Both the position numbers and the translations under genes were made by a program. From Arthonia radiata (taxonomy: Eukaryota; Ascomycota; Arthoniomycetes; Arthoniales; Arthoniaceae), in NCBI GenBank assembly GCA_002989075.1, contig PSQN01000016.1:2372336-2436335 (forward strand): DNA of 64,000 bases, read 5' to 3'. How positions within the stretch are numbered: position 1 is the stretch's first letter; the number at the start of each line of letters is the position of its first letter. The notes under the pieces are model-generated. The model was not told the origin of the DNA, did not search any database, and saw only the letters and a list, made by a program, of their open reading frames with translations. This document shows positions 9,201-17,570 of this stretch, piece by piece.

Positions 9201-11106
9201 AGCCATGACCAATGAGCAAATTGGTAATCTTGAGAAACACAGTCAACGACTATCTGCTCAAAACAGCCTCGCAAACTCACCTATCATCACTCGTTCGCCG
9301 GCCTCTGGTCGTGCTATGTCGATGAATTCCTCGACTGACCCTAACATGCTCAAGTCGCTCAAGCGCCCCAGTAGCAGTAGCGGCACGTCAACGACTCGTT
9401 CACGCGCAACAGAAGAATCACGAGAGCCAGATGTGCCACCTCTTCCACCGAGACATCAAGAGCTTATTGCACAAGCCAAGGACAGGTCGTCGTCTTTGAT
9501 GAACATGCCACCCCCAAACATGGTGCCAATGTCCAAGGTTCCTCGCGATCGCAGCTCCAGCAACTTTGGTGCTTCGCCGGTTCGCGGGACGGCGACAATT
9601 GGCAATGCCGCTCGCAATCGCACTCCATCGATGGCGGGCACGATGATCTCGCGTCGCAGCTCCATGTCATCTTTCGCATCTGAGATTGACGAGCGCTTCA
9701 ATACCGAGGCGAACAGAAGCACGTATCTTGACCTTCCTGCTGGGGCAGGAGCGGTCGCTGATCCTCGTATGATCCAAGCCATCACGCAAACGATGATCGG
9801 CGAATTCTTATGGAAGTACACTCGTAAGGCGGGACGAGGCGATAGCCACTCCGAAAATCGTCACCGACGCTTCTTCTGGATACATCCTTACACTCGTACG
9901 CTCTACTGGTCAAATCAAGACCCCTCCACCTCGGACCGCAATGAACAAAAAGCCAAGTCCGTTGCCATCGAAGCCGTTCGCGTCATCTCAGATGACAACC
10001 CTCTTCCACCCGGTCTTTCAAATAAGAGCATTGTAGTCGTCACGCCTGGCCGCTCCATAAAATTCACAGCGCCAACTTCCCGGCGCCACGAAGTATGGTT
10101 CAACGCCCTCTCTTACCTCCTCCTTCGGTCTGCCCCCGAGCGCGACGACGACATCACCCAAGGTGCCAACATCTACACCAACACCGCTTCCTACTCCCAG
10201 TCGAACCTCCCCCACGACCGCTCCGCCACGGCCTCTTCAAACATCACAGCCGACGATCTTGCGGACTTCAACCCCAGCGCACCCTGGTCCCGAACCACCT
10301 CCCGCCTCTCACACCGCTCCGCGAACTCCGCCACAACACGCAAATCCGGCTCGGCTAACAACCGCACCGCCTCGCCCCAGGGCAGAGCTCCGGCTAACAG
10401 CCTGGCTTATAGGCAAAGTCAAGCTGCTGCTAAGCGCGCGGCGTCGACTCTGCAGCCCAGCCCCCTCAACGCCAACCCGATTACCTCCGGCACGGATATA
10501 AATCGCCGCTCTAATGCTCTTGCAGCCGCTGAAGCCGCGTCGAACGACCGACCTGAGACCGCGGATGGCGAACGCGACGCCGAAGGGTTTAGAAAACCGA
10601 AGAAGCCCGAGCGGCCGGAGAGTACGAACTCCTCCCAAGTGTCGCAACAGACTGGAAAGAGCCAGGGCAGGCTCTCGAGCTTCACGAGCAGGATCAGTCG
10701 CGCGAGTTTCGCGTCGCTTGGCCGAGGACGGAAGGCGACGCGTGCGGAGCCAGCGTCTGCGGCAAAGCAGAATGGCGAGACGAACGGTAATGCCAACGGA
10801 AGCCTACCCGCTGATCCGGCTACGCTGGCGACATTAGACGGCTCGGACGCGTCGCATGAGCACGTGTATAAGACGCAGAAGCGCGATGACGGGACATTGG
10901 AGAACGTGCGTGCGTGTTGCGGTGGGAAGCATGATTTGAGCAGTTTGCGGAATCGGAGTGAGAGCCGAGCGAGTTTGAAGGGTCGCAGTGAGAGTCGTGC
11001 GAGTTTGAAGGGCCGGAGTGAGAGCCGGGCGAGTTTGAGAAGTCAGAAGGGGTTGAGGAGGAGTTTGAGTCAGCGGTTGAGTGGGGTGCCTGCTGGTGGG
11101 GAGTAA
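6121..11106 (+). CDS. apsA: Cortical nuclear-migration anchor, ApsA/Num1/Mcp5 family (coiled coil and PH domain)
   Basis: Plasma-membrane anchor that captures dynein and positions nuclei and mitochondria (Aspergillus ApsA, yeast Num1, S. pombe Mcp5). Single exon of 1661 residues, close to ApsA. Coiled-coil segments lie near residues 50-115, 185-345 and 405-450. A long disordered Ser/Thr/Pro region follows. Residues about 714-795 hold a degenerate repeat built on VEKIVEVP(A/S)EP. The PH domain runs near 1215-1337: IGEFLWKYTRK, RRFFWIHPYTRTLYWS, and VWFNALSYLLLR at its C-terminal helix, the Mcp5/Num1 type that binds PI(4,5)P2. Near 1610 a 10-residue unit (RSESRASLKG) is repeated three times. 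The basic tail may aid membrane binding. Codon use is uniform throughout. Confidence 0.93.
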   Translation: MAMATATPKAQKPVEDDPFDATPTSANKDRARSLRHSQLDSNSFTSFTRGSPSQAKRALEAHLLDTDKRIQDASKLGTTLLEQKKQLAARLKDLEAQQGDDEIGADLKLKLNELEKEYNEVGRETARAFIPKSRGPSTNFSSNDAERTPLADKGTGVNADNKPRSEGLEVNGKGNARKTRNQNGSKHDLEFATEISTSLLGQVRSLQNALMEKEDQVKRLQKENTQMQSDAEVFSQRMRGLDDQEQRYRDENWTLETQVQDLTVQIKELATKEHKLQSSLNAATHQKSTSEREYEELRLQHGKLSEDHTTLQRKHDVHVADLKRDLTDRGAERDEMQKRIDELYSQNQDLAKAVAYRVKTEQGDSEKDIQEDDVVESIEVQTPESSPPGSPIKATPRHGGLESETLKSSLHHAHRMIQNLKNNMHREKTEKVELKRMLQDARDEIEQQRAGGAAAANAGRKRQPARGQDAFKKPAQPGKLGGARGNNEWEDYEESPTKHGSAVRDAELTTDASDAFETADERAGTQTETETDAAFESAADTMAGSSDGDLTETEGVLKRSISSNLSRGSMGQRRHSLESTASDEGDGYDLSTPPQQPKYKLKLNRGGVRRSETPGMRDSPASFVSNSSQPRDGLNLASELENMDDASSGASSRATTVDRSPAPSSEAIKPPVTPKTPDLGRRDTTVRSSVPPLPKRPVYIDSGMVTEAWEPEPRTVEKVVEKVVEVPSEPRIVEKIVEVPSERKIVEKIVEVPVEKIVEKFIEVPAEPKIVERVVEVPAEPRVVEKIVEKFIEVPAAAAITREAATQPTPEKNQESEAQVSSIAAQALTPRKSEASVAHLQISGLHTQSTVPVEHQPRTFVSKDEDDVPAADVLSLDQNNKLAPSTQQFLNDILAQARLKRAENAATRSPRASTAGGAITPGATQAERSAAQLDQPSSPALSFTMSGRPAREPSTPTRAAANGSPLRIQKSEKREDGTFQEPTLSLADPYIDDPPSTYGTPMALNSGTLWTAPQKPRAIMVTSGTQTAMTNEQIGNLEKHSQRLSAQNSLANSPIITRSPASGRAMSMNSSTDPNMLKSLKRPSSSSGTSTTRSRATEESREPDVPPLPPRHQELIAQAKDRSSSLMNMPPPNMVPMSKVPRDRSSSNFGASPVRGTATIGNAARNRTPSMAGTMISRRSSMSSFASEIDERFNTEANRSTYLDLPAGAGAVADPRMIQAITQTMIGEFLWKYTRKAGRGDSHSENRHRRFFWIHPYTRTLYWSNQDPSTSDRNEQKAKSVAIEAVRVISDDNPLPPGLSNKSIVVVTPGRSIKFTAPTSRRHEVWFNALSYLLLRSAPERDDDITQGANIYTNTASYSQSNLPHDRSATASSNITADDLADFNPSAPWSRTTSRLSHRSANSATTRKSGSANNRTASPQGRAPANSLAYRQSQAAAKRAASTLQPSPLNANPITSGTDINRRSNALAAAEAASNDRPETADGERDAEGFRKPKKPERPESTNSSQVSQQTGKSQGRLSSFTSRISRASFASLGRGRKATRAEPASAAKQNGETNGNANGSLPADPATLATLDGSDASHEHVYKTQKRDDGTLENVRACCGGKHDLSSLRNRSESRASLKGRSESRASLKGRSESRASLRSQKGLRRSLSQRLSGVPAGGE
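8257..8505 (+). repeat. In-frame Val/Glu/Pro repeat within the ApsA gene
   Basis: About eight degenerate copies of a motif like (I/V)VEK(I/V)VEVP(A/S)EP, spaced 8-12 residues. DNA copies share blocks such as GTCGAGAAG and GAGGTGCC but have diverged at third positions, so the peptide is kept under selection. It may form an extended spacer or a binding array, as the 64-residue repeats do in yeast Num1. Confidence 0.75.
10951..11040 (+). repeat. 30-bp tandem repeat (three copies) in the ApsA 3' coding end
   Basis: Three near-identical 30-bp units encode RSESRASLKG twice and RSESRASLRS once. The period is a multiple of three, so copy-number changes would keep the frame. Units end 66 bases before the stop. 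Confidence 0.8.
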
Positions 11107-11472
11107 GAGGTCAGGAGAGGATGCGTGAGGGATGGGACGAGAACATGACTTCTTTTTCTTTTGTTGCTTTGCAGACGTATTTTGTAGGCTGTTAGGATAA
11201 GGCGACGAATGAGAGGATTGTTAGCCTGAGGTGGGAAATTGATAAGCGATTACAGGATGGTAATGCAAGCGCCTCAGCGGCGACGTTTGTTTCATGCTCA
11301 TTCAATGTGCATATTCTTTGATCCTGACTACGCTGCAGTCTACATGAGCCCGTTGTCACACATGGAAGGTTGCATGAGTGGTCAAAATCAGAAGAATCAA
11401 ATCCAGCATGTGACAATGCAAAAAGCACATCTAGTTCATTACCTCATCTATCTCGTACCGCAGCTGTATCCC
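11107..11472. other. Convergent 3' region between the ApsA and ZGRF1-type genes
   Basis: Both neighbouring genes end here. AT-rich stretches such as TTCTTTTTCTTTTGTTGC at 11150-11167 may belong to the ApsA 3' UTR. No gene seen. Confidence 0.4.
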
Positions 11473-14025
11473 TCACGCCACAGCAATCACGCTAGCAGCC
11501 GTCTTAAAGCCACTCGAGACAATCATATCCGCACTAACGCTGCTCTGTTCTTGAATCCCCTCAACAGTAGCCGCGGACGTGTATTTCTCAAGCCAATCGA
11601 CCGTTTTCCCTGTTTTCCTCTCCCTCGCTTTCACGACCTCCTCACCGAAGAGGTCGAAAGCCTCGCACGTCCAGGGTCCGGACTCTGTCTCCGGTTCTGG
11701 CTCGATTGGTCTTGGTAAGAGAGCTGAAGGAGCTGCGTTCGTTGTCAGCTCTCTGCCTTTTCGTGCATTGACGGGTTTGAGCTGAGGATCTGATAGACCT
11801 GTGATGGTGGCGGAGCGTCGGAGGGACTGCATGAGGCGAGGTTTGGGGTGGGCGTTTGAGGTCTGACGTGTGTGGTCTTGGTGGGCTGGAGCAGCTTTGT
11901 TGAGAATGGTTGGGTCGTGGCCGTCTGTTGCCGCTCTTGCTGCTCCTTGGCCATCAGCGATGGATGCAGCTTTCTTGAGCGGTGAGCGAGCAGGACGGGT
12001 CTGCTTTGGAGCAGTATTTTTAAGGTTCTTGGTGGCGGTGTCGGTGTGAGGGTGTGAGCGATCTTGAAGATCACTATGAAGGACATTTGAAGTCTCTTGG
12101 TCGGGTTGAGTATCTGCTGTCATCTGCAGCTGCTCCTTTGGCGACTTGCGAGCGACGATGGGCTTCGACAATGGCGCGGCTTTAGAAGCCTCGTGGGTTG
12201 CGGTCGTGCCTTTATGTGCTTCCGGCTGTGGCAACGTAGCTCGTGCGCTATCCTGCGCTATCAAAGCATCTGCGGCGACTCGATTAACATTCGACATGCC
12301 GAGGAGCTCAGCATCTAGCCGAGCATGAGGTGGCAACGCCGGCGGTGCTTTCGCTTTGCTCGTTTCTCCCTGTTGACGACTTTCGGTGTCGCTTCGAACC
12401 TTGCTCAGTACTTTGCGCCTGGCCTCAGCACTGTCTGTCCTATCAGACTGTGTCTCAAAAGCTGGGCTAGAGTCAACGATGATCGGCTCGTCATCACTAC
12501 TCTTCCTCTTCTTTGGCAAGCTCGCGTCAGATCTGTCACTCATGCTGTCAGGGCGCGTGTCGTCGTTGGACGGCTTTCTCTCGGCGGCAGCTGTTCTGGT
12601 TGGAACAGCCGGCAAAGTGTCGAGGCAGGATAGCATCTTTCGCTCGGGACGTGAGACTACGCGCAAAGCCTTCATCTCCTGCCGTTTCTTCGTTGTGTCC
12701 TCCGCGTGCGTCGGGCTCAGTGACTTCGGGTTCTCGGACGCTAGACCTGCTTCTGCGCGCGTCTGAGCGGATTGGAGATGGTTCGTAGTGCTAATTGGCG
12801 GAGATGCAGGCGGCAGTTGCTTTCCTCTCAGCGCGGGTGTTGAGGGATTGGGCAAAGATACCTGCTGAAGATGGCCAGCCCTTTTAATGGGCGCTTTCTT
12901 CTTTACTTGTTGAACTTTAGGCACGGGCTTTGGTTCAGAGTGATGACTTGGCCTAGACTCGGGCTTCTTTGGCGGACCGGGTCGGGCATCAATGCTGTTG
13001 ATATCCGCGTATTGGTTCGGAGTTTCTTTTGCCCTGCTTGCATTGCTCGTTTTCGGCGGGGAGAACCATCCTGGAGGTTTCGACGCGCCACGCTCGGGGT
13101 CTCCGTCCTTACTAGTAGGCTCAGAGACAGCTGCATAGACTCGATGAGTAGGAGGCATGTCCTTTGCAGGTGCTTCATTCTGAGAGCTCAGCGCTGTCAA
13201 ATCTACAAACTCAGCGACGTGAAGCGCGCCTTGTTTCTTTTGCACTGCTCGTATCTTCTTCGCGGAATTAGCTGTGTGTTCTTTACGCTGGACGGTGCTG
13301 ACCGTGTGTTCATCGGCGTTTGTCACACGCCTTCCAGGTGTTTCAAGCTGTGCTGGCTTCTGCGGAGCTGGTCTGGAACTTCGCAGGACCTGCCACAATG
13401 GAACATGGTTCTCATCGTTCCTGGGGCGCTTCGACGGTCTTTCTTCCTCCCTCATCCTATCATCCTGATGCTCTGCTTGCAGATTGATCCTGTCTTGGCG
13501 CTCTTGAAATGGCGACTTAGTGGGGAGATGAGCGCGACCCGTGAGAGGACGTGGCGTTCGCGGCGGAAATTTTGGATTTCTGGGAACCAGTGTACCTTGC
13601 CGCAGTCCTGTTATGGACGACAGTGGCCGCGCTGGCGTGCAGACATTGCTAGACGCTTGCACAGCTGCCCGCTTCTCTTTCTCTTTTCGATGTTCGAATA
13701 CACCACTGAGATCCGCTTCGCATGTTGCAATCTTCTCGCACACCTGCACTAGCACCCCGGCCTTCTCCAATGTCATCTCGTCTCCATCTGCCACTGTGTC
13801 GCCGTCCTGCCAATGTGTGTCTCCAATGAAGTTTCTGGGTACATCATAGAGCATGACGCGTTTGTTGAAGGTGTGAAAGCGTAGAAACCCATCTTGCCAG
13901 CGTTTCGCGTTTTTCCGGCGGATGTCGTATGTGTAAAGGCAGTTGTGCTCGTGAATCGGTGCGGTGTTTTGAGATGGAGGGACGGCGAATGAAGATTGTG
14001 GACGCGCGGCGGTCGATGTTAGCAT
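11473..14025 (-). CDS. ZGRF1-like N-terminal (DUF2439) domain protein
   Basis: The 850-residue single-exon protein has one recognisable domain, at residues 26-115: LYTYDIRRKNAKRWQDGFLRFHTFNKRVMLYDVPRNFIGD. This matches DUF2439, found at the N-terminus of the genome-stability helicase ZGRF1 and in related fungal proteins such as yeast Mte1, which binds the Mph1 helicase at D-loops. No helicase domain follows. The rest is low-complexity and charged (Lys, Arg, Ser, Pro) with many SP/TP sites. The C-terminal block EPETESGPWTCEAFDLFGEE, then KTVDWLEKYT, looks conserved and may be a partner-binding motif. A role in recombination control is inferred from the family only. Confidence 0.8.
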   Translation of the reverse strand: MLTSTAARPQSSFAVPPSQNTAPIHEHNCLYTYDIRRKNAKRWQDGFLRFHTFNKRVMLYDVPRNFIGDTHWQDGDTVADGDEMTLEKAGVLVQVCEKIATCEADLSGVFEHRKEKEKRAAVQASSNVCTPARPLSSITGLRQGTLVPRNPKFPPRTPRPLTGRAHLPTKSPFQERQDRINLQAEHQDDRMREEERPSKRPRNDENHVPLWQVLRSSRPAPQKPAQLETPGRRVTNADEHTVSTVQRKEHTANSAKKIRAVQKKQGALHVAEFVDLTALSSQNEAPAKDMPPTHRVYAAVSEPTSKDGDPERGASKPPGWFSPPKTSNASRAKETPNQYADINSIDARPGPPKKPESRPSHHSEPKPVPKVQQVKKKAPIKRAGHLQQVSLPNPSTPALRGKQLPPASPPISTTNHLQSAQTRAEAGLASENPKSLSPTHAEDTTKKRQEMKALRVVSRPERKMLSCLDTLPAVPTRTAAAERKPSNDDTRPDSMSDRSDASLPKKRKSSDDEPIIVDSSPAFETQSDRTDSAEARRKVLSKVRSDTESRQQGETSKAKAPPALPPHARLDAELLGMSNVNRVAADALIAQDSARATLPQPEAHKGTTATHEASKAAPLSKPIVARKSPKEQLQMTADTQPDQETSNVLHSDLQDRSHPHTDTATKNLKNTAPKQTRPARSPLKKAASIADGQGAARAATDGHDPTILNKAAPAHQDHTRQTSNAHPKPRLMQSLRRSATITGLSDPQLKPVNARKGRELTTNAAPSALLPRPIEPEPETESGPWTCEAFDLFGEEVVKARERKTGKTVDWLEKYTSAATVEGIQEQSSVSADMIVSSGFKTAASVIAVA

Positions 14026-14750
14026 CGTCTCATGATCGCCGTCAAGATTCCGGAGTCCAATATCTGTCAGGGCAGAAAGGAATGAGGTAGGGTAAAGCAG
14101 GCGCGTTGATTAGTCTGGATGTGCAAGGAGATAGCGCGGAGAACGCGCTCTCACGTGACTGTGCCATTAGATAAGCATCAGGGGCTTGAACAGCCAAACA
14201 GTGAGTCAATATATACTCAATTACCTTTAATGATGACAGCTCGAGGAGGTCAGCGACGAGGTCTGTCGTGACCCTCATGCGATTCTCGCGTGTAGGTGCA
14301 CGCTTGAGAGCAGGCGAGAACGAGCAAGCAAGCTGTCACGTTGAACATGGATTTGAGCAGCGTAGGTATCTTCAAGTCGTATCATAATTGCCTAGCTAGA
14401 CAGGCAAAACCATCACATTCCCCGTTACAACGTCTAATACAATGCTTCATGCCTGACGTAATGTGTGGTGTACAAAGAAATCCTCCTCACAGCCCAACCT
14501 CAAACCGTGATATCCAAACCATTCCTAGTGAAACAGTTGTGGTCGTAGCATTCGTAAAATTGTCGTTGCATTCGTGGTCGTTAATGGGTATTCAAACAGT
14601 GGTTGATGGCGTAACAGTTATACATGGCTCGCAGAGCTCTTGGCGTGAGCCTGTCGTAATCGTAACAGGGTATTGGCGGGTGGGCGTGAGTGCTGAGTTG
14701 GAGAGGGTGTGTTGATTGTCGTGAGCAATCGACTGAGCATGTGATGCTGT
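14026..14750. other. Intergenic region between two minus-strand genes
   Basis: Should hold the promoter of the ZGRF1-type gene (14026 upward) and the 3' UTR of the small Cys/Tyr-rich gene. No gene and no notable repeat seen. Confidence 0.4.
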
Positions 14751-15260
14751 CTAGCGGCGGCTGACAGTTCCGTCACTCACACGGCGGCCCGTGTCACTCG
14801 GGCGTGGGGTGTCGGCTTGAGAACGACCTTCGCGATGAGAAACTTGACGCTCCCGGCCGCGCTGCGCATCAGGGGGCTGCTCGGTGAAGGTTTGAGTGTT
14901 GGCAAATGGTCGACTATCCAGCCGAGGCGTCGGTGGGCACACGATTTCGTCCGATCCAGCATCGGTAGCGGCGTCGAAGTCGACGACATGAACGAGATCA
15001 GAAGTATCGGTCGAGATGGATGAGTTTCGGGTTCCGAGTTGGAGCGGGCTTGTCGCAGCGGGAGTGGGAGTAGTGATACCTCGACGACGGAGGTATTCGG
15101 CAAGCCTGCGCTCGCAGATGGGGTGATTCTCAACCGGGAACGTCATGCCATCTCGGACATCCATGTGCGCAGTACATCCCGCACGGTAATAAGTGTACTT
15201 GTCACATGGGTAGTAACGATAGTACTTGCCACAGATGTTGCACCAGCGGAGATTGCACAT
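14751..15260 (-). CDS. Small Cys/Tyr-rich protein, possible zinc-binding N-terminus, family unknown
   Basis: 169 residues in one exon. The N-terminal 35 residues carry MCNLRWCNICGKYYRYYPC, then YRAGCTAH: five or more Cys plus His, spaced like a treble-clef or knuckle metal site, and unusually rich in Tyr. NHPICERRLAEYLRRRGI follows, with another Cys and a short basic helix. From residue 60 on it is disordered (Ser, Thr, Pro, Asp). I do not recognise a named family. The cytosolic or nuclear location and metal binding are inferences. The CT-rich leader upstream (minus strand) supports a real gene. Confidence 0.65.
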   Translation of the reverse strand: MCNLRWCNICGKYYRYYPCDKYTYYRAGCTAHMDVRDGMTFPVENHPICERRLAEYLRRRGITTPTPAATSPLQLGTRNSSISTDTSDLVHVVDFDAATDAGSDEIVCPPTPRLDSRPFANTQTFTEQPPDAQRGRERQVSHREGRSQADTPRPSDTGRRVSDGTVSRR

Positions 15261-15946
15261 CTTGGTGATATGCTGGGAGCCTTTTTGGCGATTCGAGGGC
15301 GGGTGAGCTGAGTTGAGAGACCGAACAAAAGAGTGACCGATGGGAGGTGAATAAACTGCCTTTCACCGCGCCGGGGGTGAAGCCGACGGCCTTGTTATCG
15401 TGAGGAGAACCTTGCTGGCAGCTCGAGCCTTAGTGGGGCATCAAAGCTTTGAGAGTCGCGGAGGAGACGCGACGGAGGGAGGAGATGTTGGGCTTGATTT
15501 CGACGCGAGTGAATCGGTAGACAACAAGTAAACAAACAAGATGATCGCAGTCGCTGACCACCAAGCTCCTGCGCGACTTAGAGCTTGACGTTCGAGCGGA
15601 TGGGAGGGTGGAGGGAAGGGAAGAAGAAAGAGAAGGAAGAGGAAGAGATTGATTTTTATATTGTGAGGCGCGTGAAGTGTTGAGATGACATCAACGCGTT
15701 CGCACCACTTATCTGTACCGATTAGGCAGTCATAACACGACGGTGATAACGACCATCTCATTGCGTAATGTCGGTGCAGAAGAGAATGAAGCAAGTGTTA
15801 GCTTTTAATCTTTGCGCAGATGAAAAAAGCACCACAGAGAATCGCCACCCAGCACCAAGTAGGCCGTCGCCAAACTTCTATTGTTTACACCTGCATACCC
15901 ACCAGCGACTGCGCTCCTGATGGTGATGTTTCCAAACCAAGCTATG
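15261..15946. other. Intergenic region with promoter of the Cys/Tyr-rich gene
   Basis: Contains the purine tract described at 15601-15650 and AT-rich sequence at 15650-15665. The left end is the 5' region of the Cys/Tyr-rich gene, the right end the 3' region of the aminotransferase gene. No further gene seen. Confidence 0.4.
15601..15650 (-). promoter_or_regulatory. CT-rich tract upstream of the Cys/Tyr-rich gene
   Basis: The + strand is almost pure purine (GGAGGGTGGAGGGAAGGG and GAAGAAAGAGAAGGAAGAGG), so the minus strand is a long CT tract. Such tracts lie at transcription starts and in 5' leaders of filamentous fungal genes. It is about 340 bases upstream of the start codon. Confidence 0.45.
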
Positions 15947-17305
15947 TCAAAGTCTTGCCCTCGTTTTCTCACTCGAGATTGCTCCGGCGAAGACATTGAC
16001 CGCCTCGACAAAGTCGTCGATATGCCTCTGCGAGTGACTAATGTTGAGCGAAACGAACCCCCTCGGGGCGAGGTAGATGCCGTGATCCAGCATATGATGC
16101 CAGAACAGCGTCTTGAAGATGTCGCTGTCGGTGCCTGCGAAACGTACTGCTAGGATGGAGCCTTTACCAGACATCCACATCTGCAGCCCCTCCCCCTTGT
16201 CGCCACCGTGTGAGTGTTTGAGGGCATCATTCACTCGCCTTTTCAGCTGCTCACCCAAGTCGTTCAGTCTTCCAAGCGCTGCAGAGTCGTATATCTGAAG
16301 AGCCTCACAGCCCGCGGCCAAGGTCACGACGTTGTTATTGAAAGTCCCAGCATGCGTAAGCCCCTTGCCATCGGTACGGTCTGGATCAAACAAGCTCATG
16401 ACATCTCTGCGGCCACCGAACGCACCGAACGTCATTCCACCACCAACCCACTTACCCAGTGTCATGAGGTCTGGTCGCACGCCCATCTCCTGACTAAGCC
16501 CATGATAAGCCAGCCGCGACGTCATCACCTCGTCACATATAAGAAGAGCACCCCGCGCATCTGCTTCGCTTCGCAATAACTTCAGAAACTTCGTAGAGCT
16601 TGGTACAGCACCTCCAGATCCCTGCATTGGCTCTACCAGAATGGCCGCAAGTTTGGTTTGCTCGATAGTGCGCAATGCCGACCGCGTCCCTTCAATGTCG
16701 TTATATGGGGCGACTAGCCATTCGTGAGGCAGCAGCATCGGATCAGCAGCGCTGGCATCACGGAAGCCAATAGTAGAGCCGTGGTACCCGTTGCCAAAGA
16801 CGAGCACTATGCCACTTCTTCGCCCGGTAAACGCCTTCGCGGCGGCGATGGCAAGCATGTTTGCCTCAGTACCTGAGTTGGCGAAGCGCACTAACTCCAT
16901 TGCAGGACTAAAACGCTCGCAGACGAGGCGTGCAAGTTCTCGCTCATATTGGTTCGGCCCACCGTAGTTATAGCCGTGGCCGAGGGCGTCATTGATAGCT
17001 TTCGTGATGCGGGTGTTCGAGTGTCCTAGTAGGCCTGCTGTGTATTCGGAGAGGAAGTCAACGTAAATGTGTCCGTCAATGGTATGAAGGTCGGTGCCTT
17101 GTGCTTCTGTGAAGGTCAGTGGAAACGGAGATGTATGGATGACAGTGCGTGTGTTGCCACCCGGTAAGTGGCATATGGCTTTTAGGTGAGCTTCTTGTGA
17201 CTTGGGATGAGCATCCGTGTATATTTTTTGAGCGCAGGCGAGTTCTGAGATGAGCTTCTCGCTGGTTGCGGACGCCATTTTGGACACAGGCCGCACCTGA
17301 ATCAA
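15947..17305 (-). CDS. Class-III PLP aminotransferase, glutamate-1-semialdehyde aminomutase-like
   Basis: PLP-dependent fold-type I enzyme of the class-III group, 452 residues. Visible blocks: GHIYVDFLSEYTAGLLGH near 80, SGTEANMLAIAAAKAFTGR near 141 (phosphate contact), GNGYHGS near 170, ILVEPMQGSGG near 220, LLICDEVMTSR near 258 (PLP-binding Asp) and TLGKWVGGG near 282 with the Schiff-base Lys. AGTFNNN follows, as in glutamate-1-semialdehyde aminomutases. Fungi do not make tetrapyrroles through this enzyme, so the substrate is probably another omega-amino or 2-amino acid. No targeting signal is clear. The start could be Met1 or Met10 (MASATSEK). Confidence 0.88.
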   Translation of the reverse strand: MIQVRPVSKMASATSEKLISELACAQKIYTDAHPKSQEAHLKAICHLPGGNTRTVIHTSPFPLTFTEAQGTDLHTIDGHIYVDFLSEYTAGLLGHSNTRITKAINDALGHGYNYGGPNQYERELARLVCERFSPAMELVRFANSGTEANMLAIAAAKAFTGRRSGIVLVFGNGYHGSTIGFRDASAADPMLLPHEWLVAPYNDIEGTRSALRTIEQTKLAAILVEPMQGSGGAVPSSTKFLKLLRSEADARGALLICDEVMTSRLAYHGLSQEMGVRPDLMTLGKWVGGGMTFGAFGGRRDVMSLFDPDRTDGKGLTHAGTFNNNVVTLAAGCEALQIYDSAALGRLNDLGEQLKRRVNDALKHSHGGDKGEGLQMWMSGKGSILAVRFAGTDSDIFKTLFWHHMLDHGIYLAPRGFVSLNISHSQRHIDDFVEAVNVFAGAISSEKTRARL

Positions 17306-17570
17306 GCAAGTCGTAGCACTGCGTAAACGCGCGGAGTCTGAGATGCCTATGTTCTTGTGGTATGTTTACTATGACTAAGCTCTGCAAGTAGGTATACTGT
17401 GTCTGGTAGCATGGGTGCCTCTTTAGGCATAAGGTTGTGGAGCTTGCCCAAGCTTCAGCCCACCGCAAGGGCCGAGAAAATAGAGTGCGATATCGCTGAG
17501 TTTGGTTCTTACAACATACCACTATGGCCATCCAATGATGAGCAAACGTCCAGCAGTCTATATCACGTGC
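17306..17570. promoter_or_regulatory. Short spacer with the aminotransferase promoter
   Basis: 265 bases between the VMS1 stop and the aminotransferase start, both on the minus strand. GGTATGTTTACTATGAC at 17358-17374 is the only AT-rich element seen. The aminotransferase promoter may extend into the VMS1 3' end. Confidence 0.35.

Noticed and set aside
11745-12086. 113-residue minus-strand frame
   Set aside because: Shifted frame within the ZGRF1-type gene on the same strand; no domain.
12871-13752. 293-residue open frame on the + strand
   Set aside because: It runs antisense to the ZGRF1-type gene. Its Cys/Arg/Leu-rich sequence has no domain; the minus strand has the DUF2439 domain.
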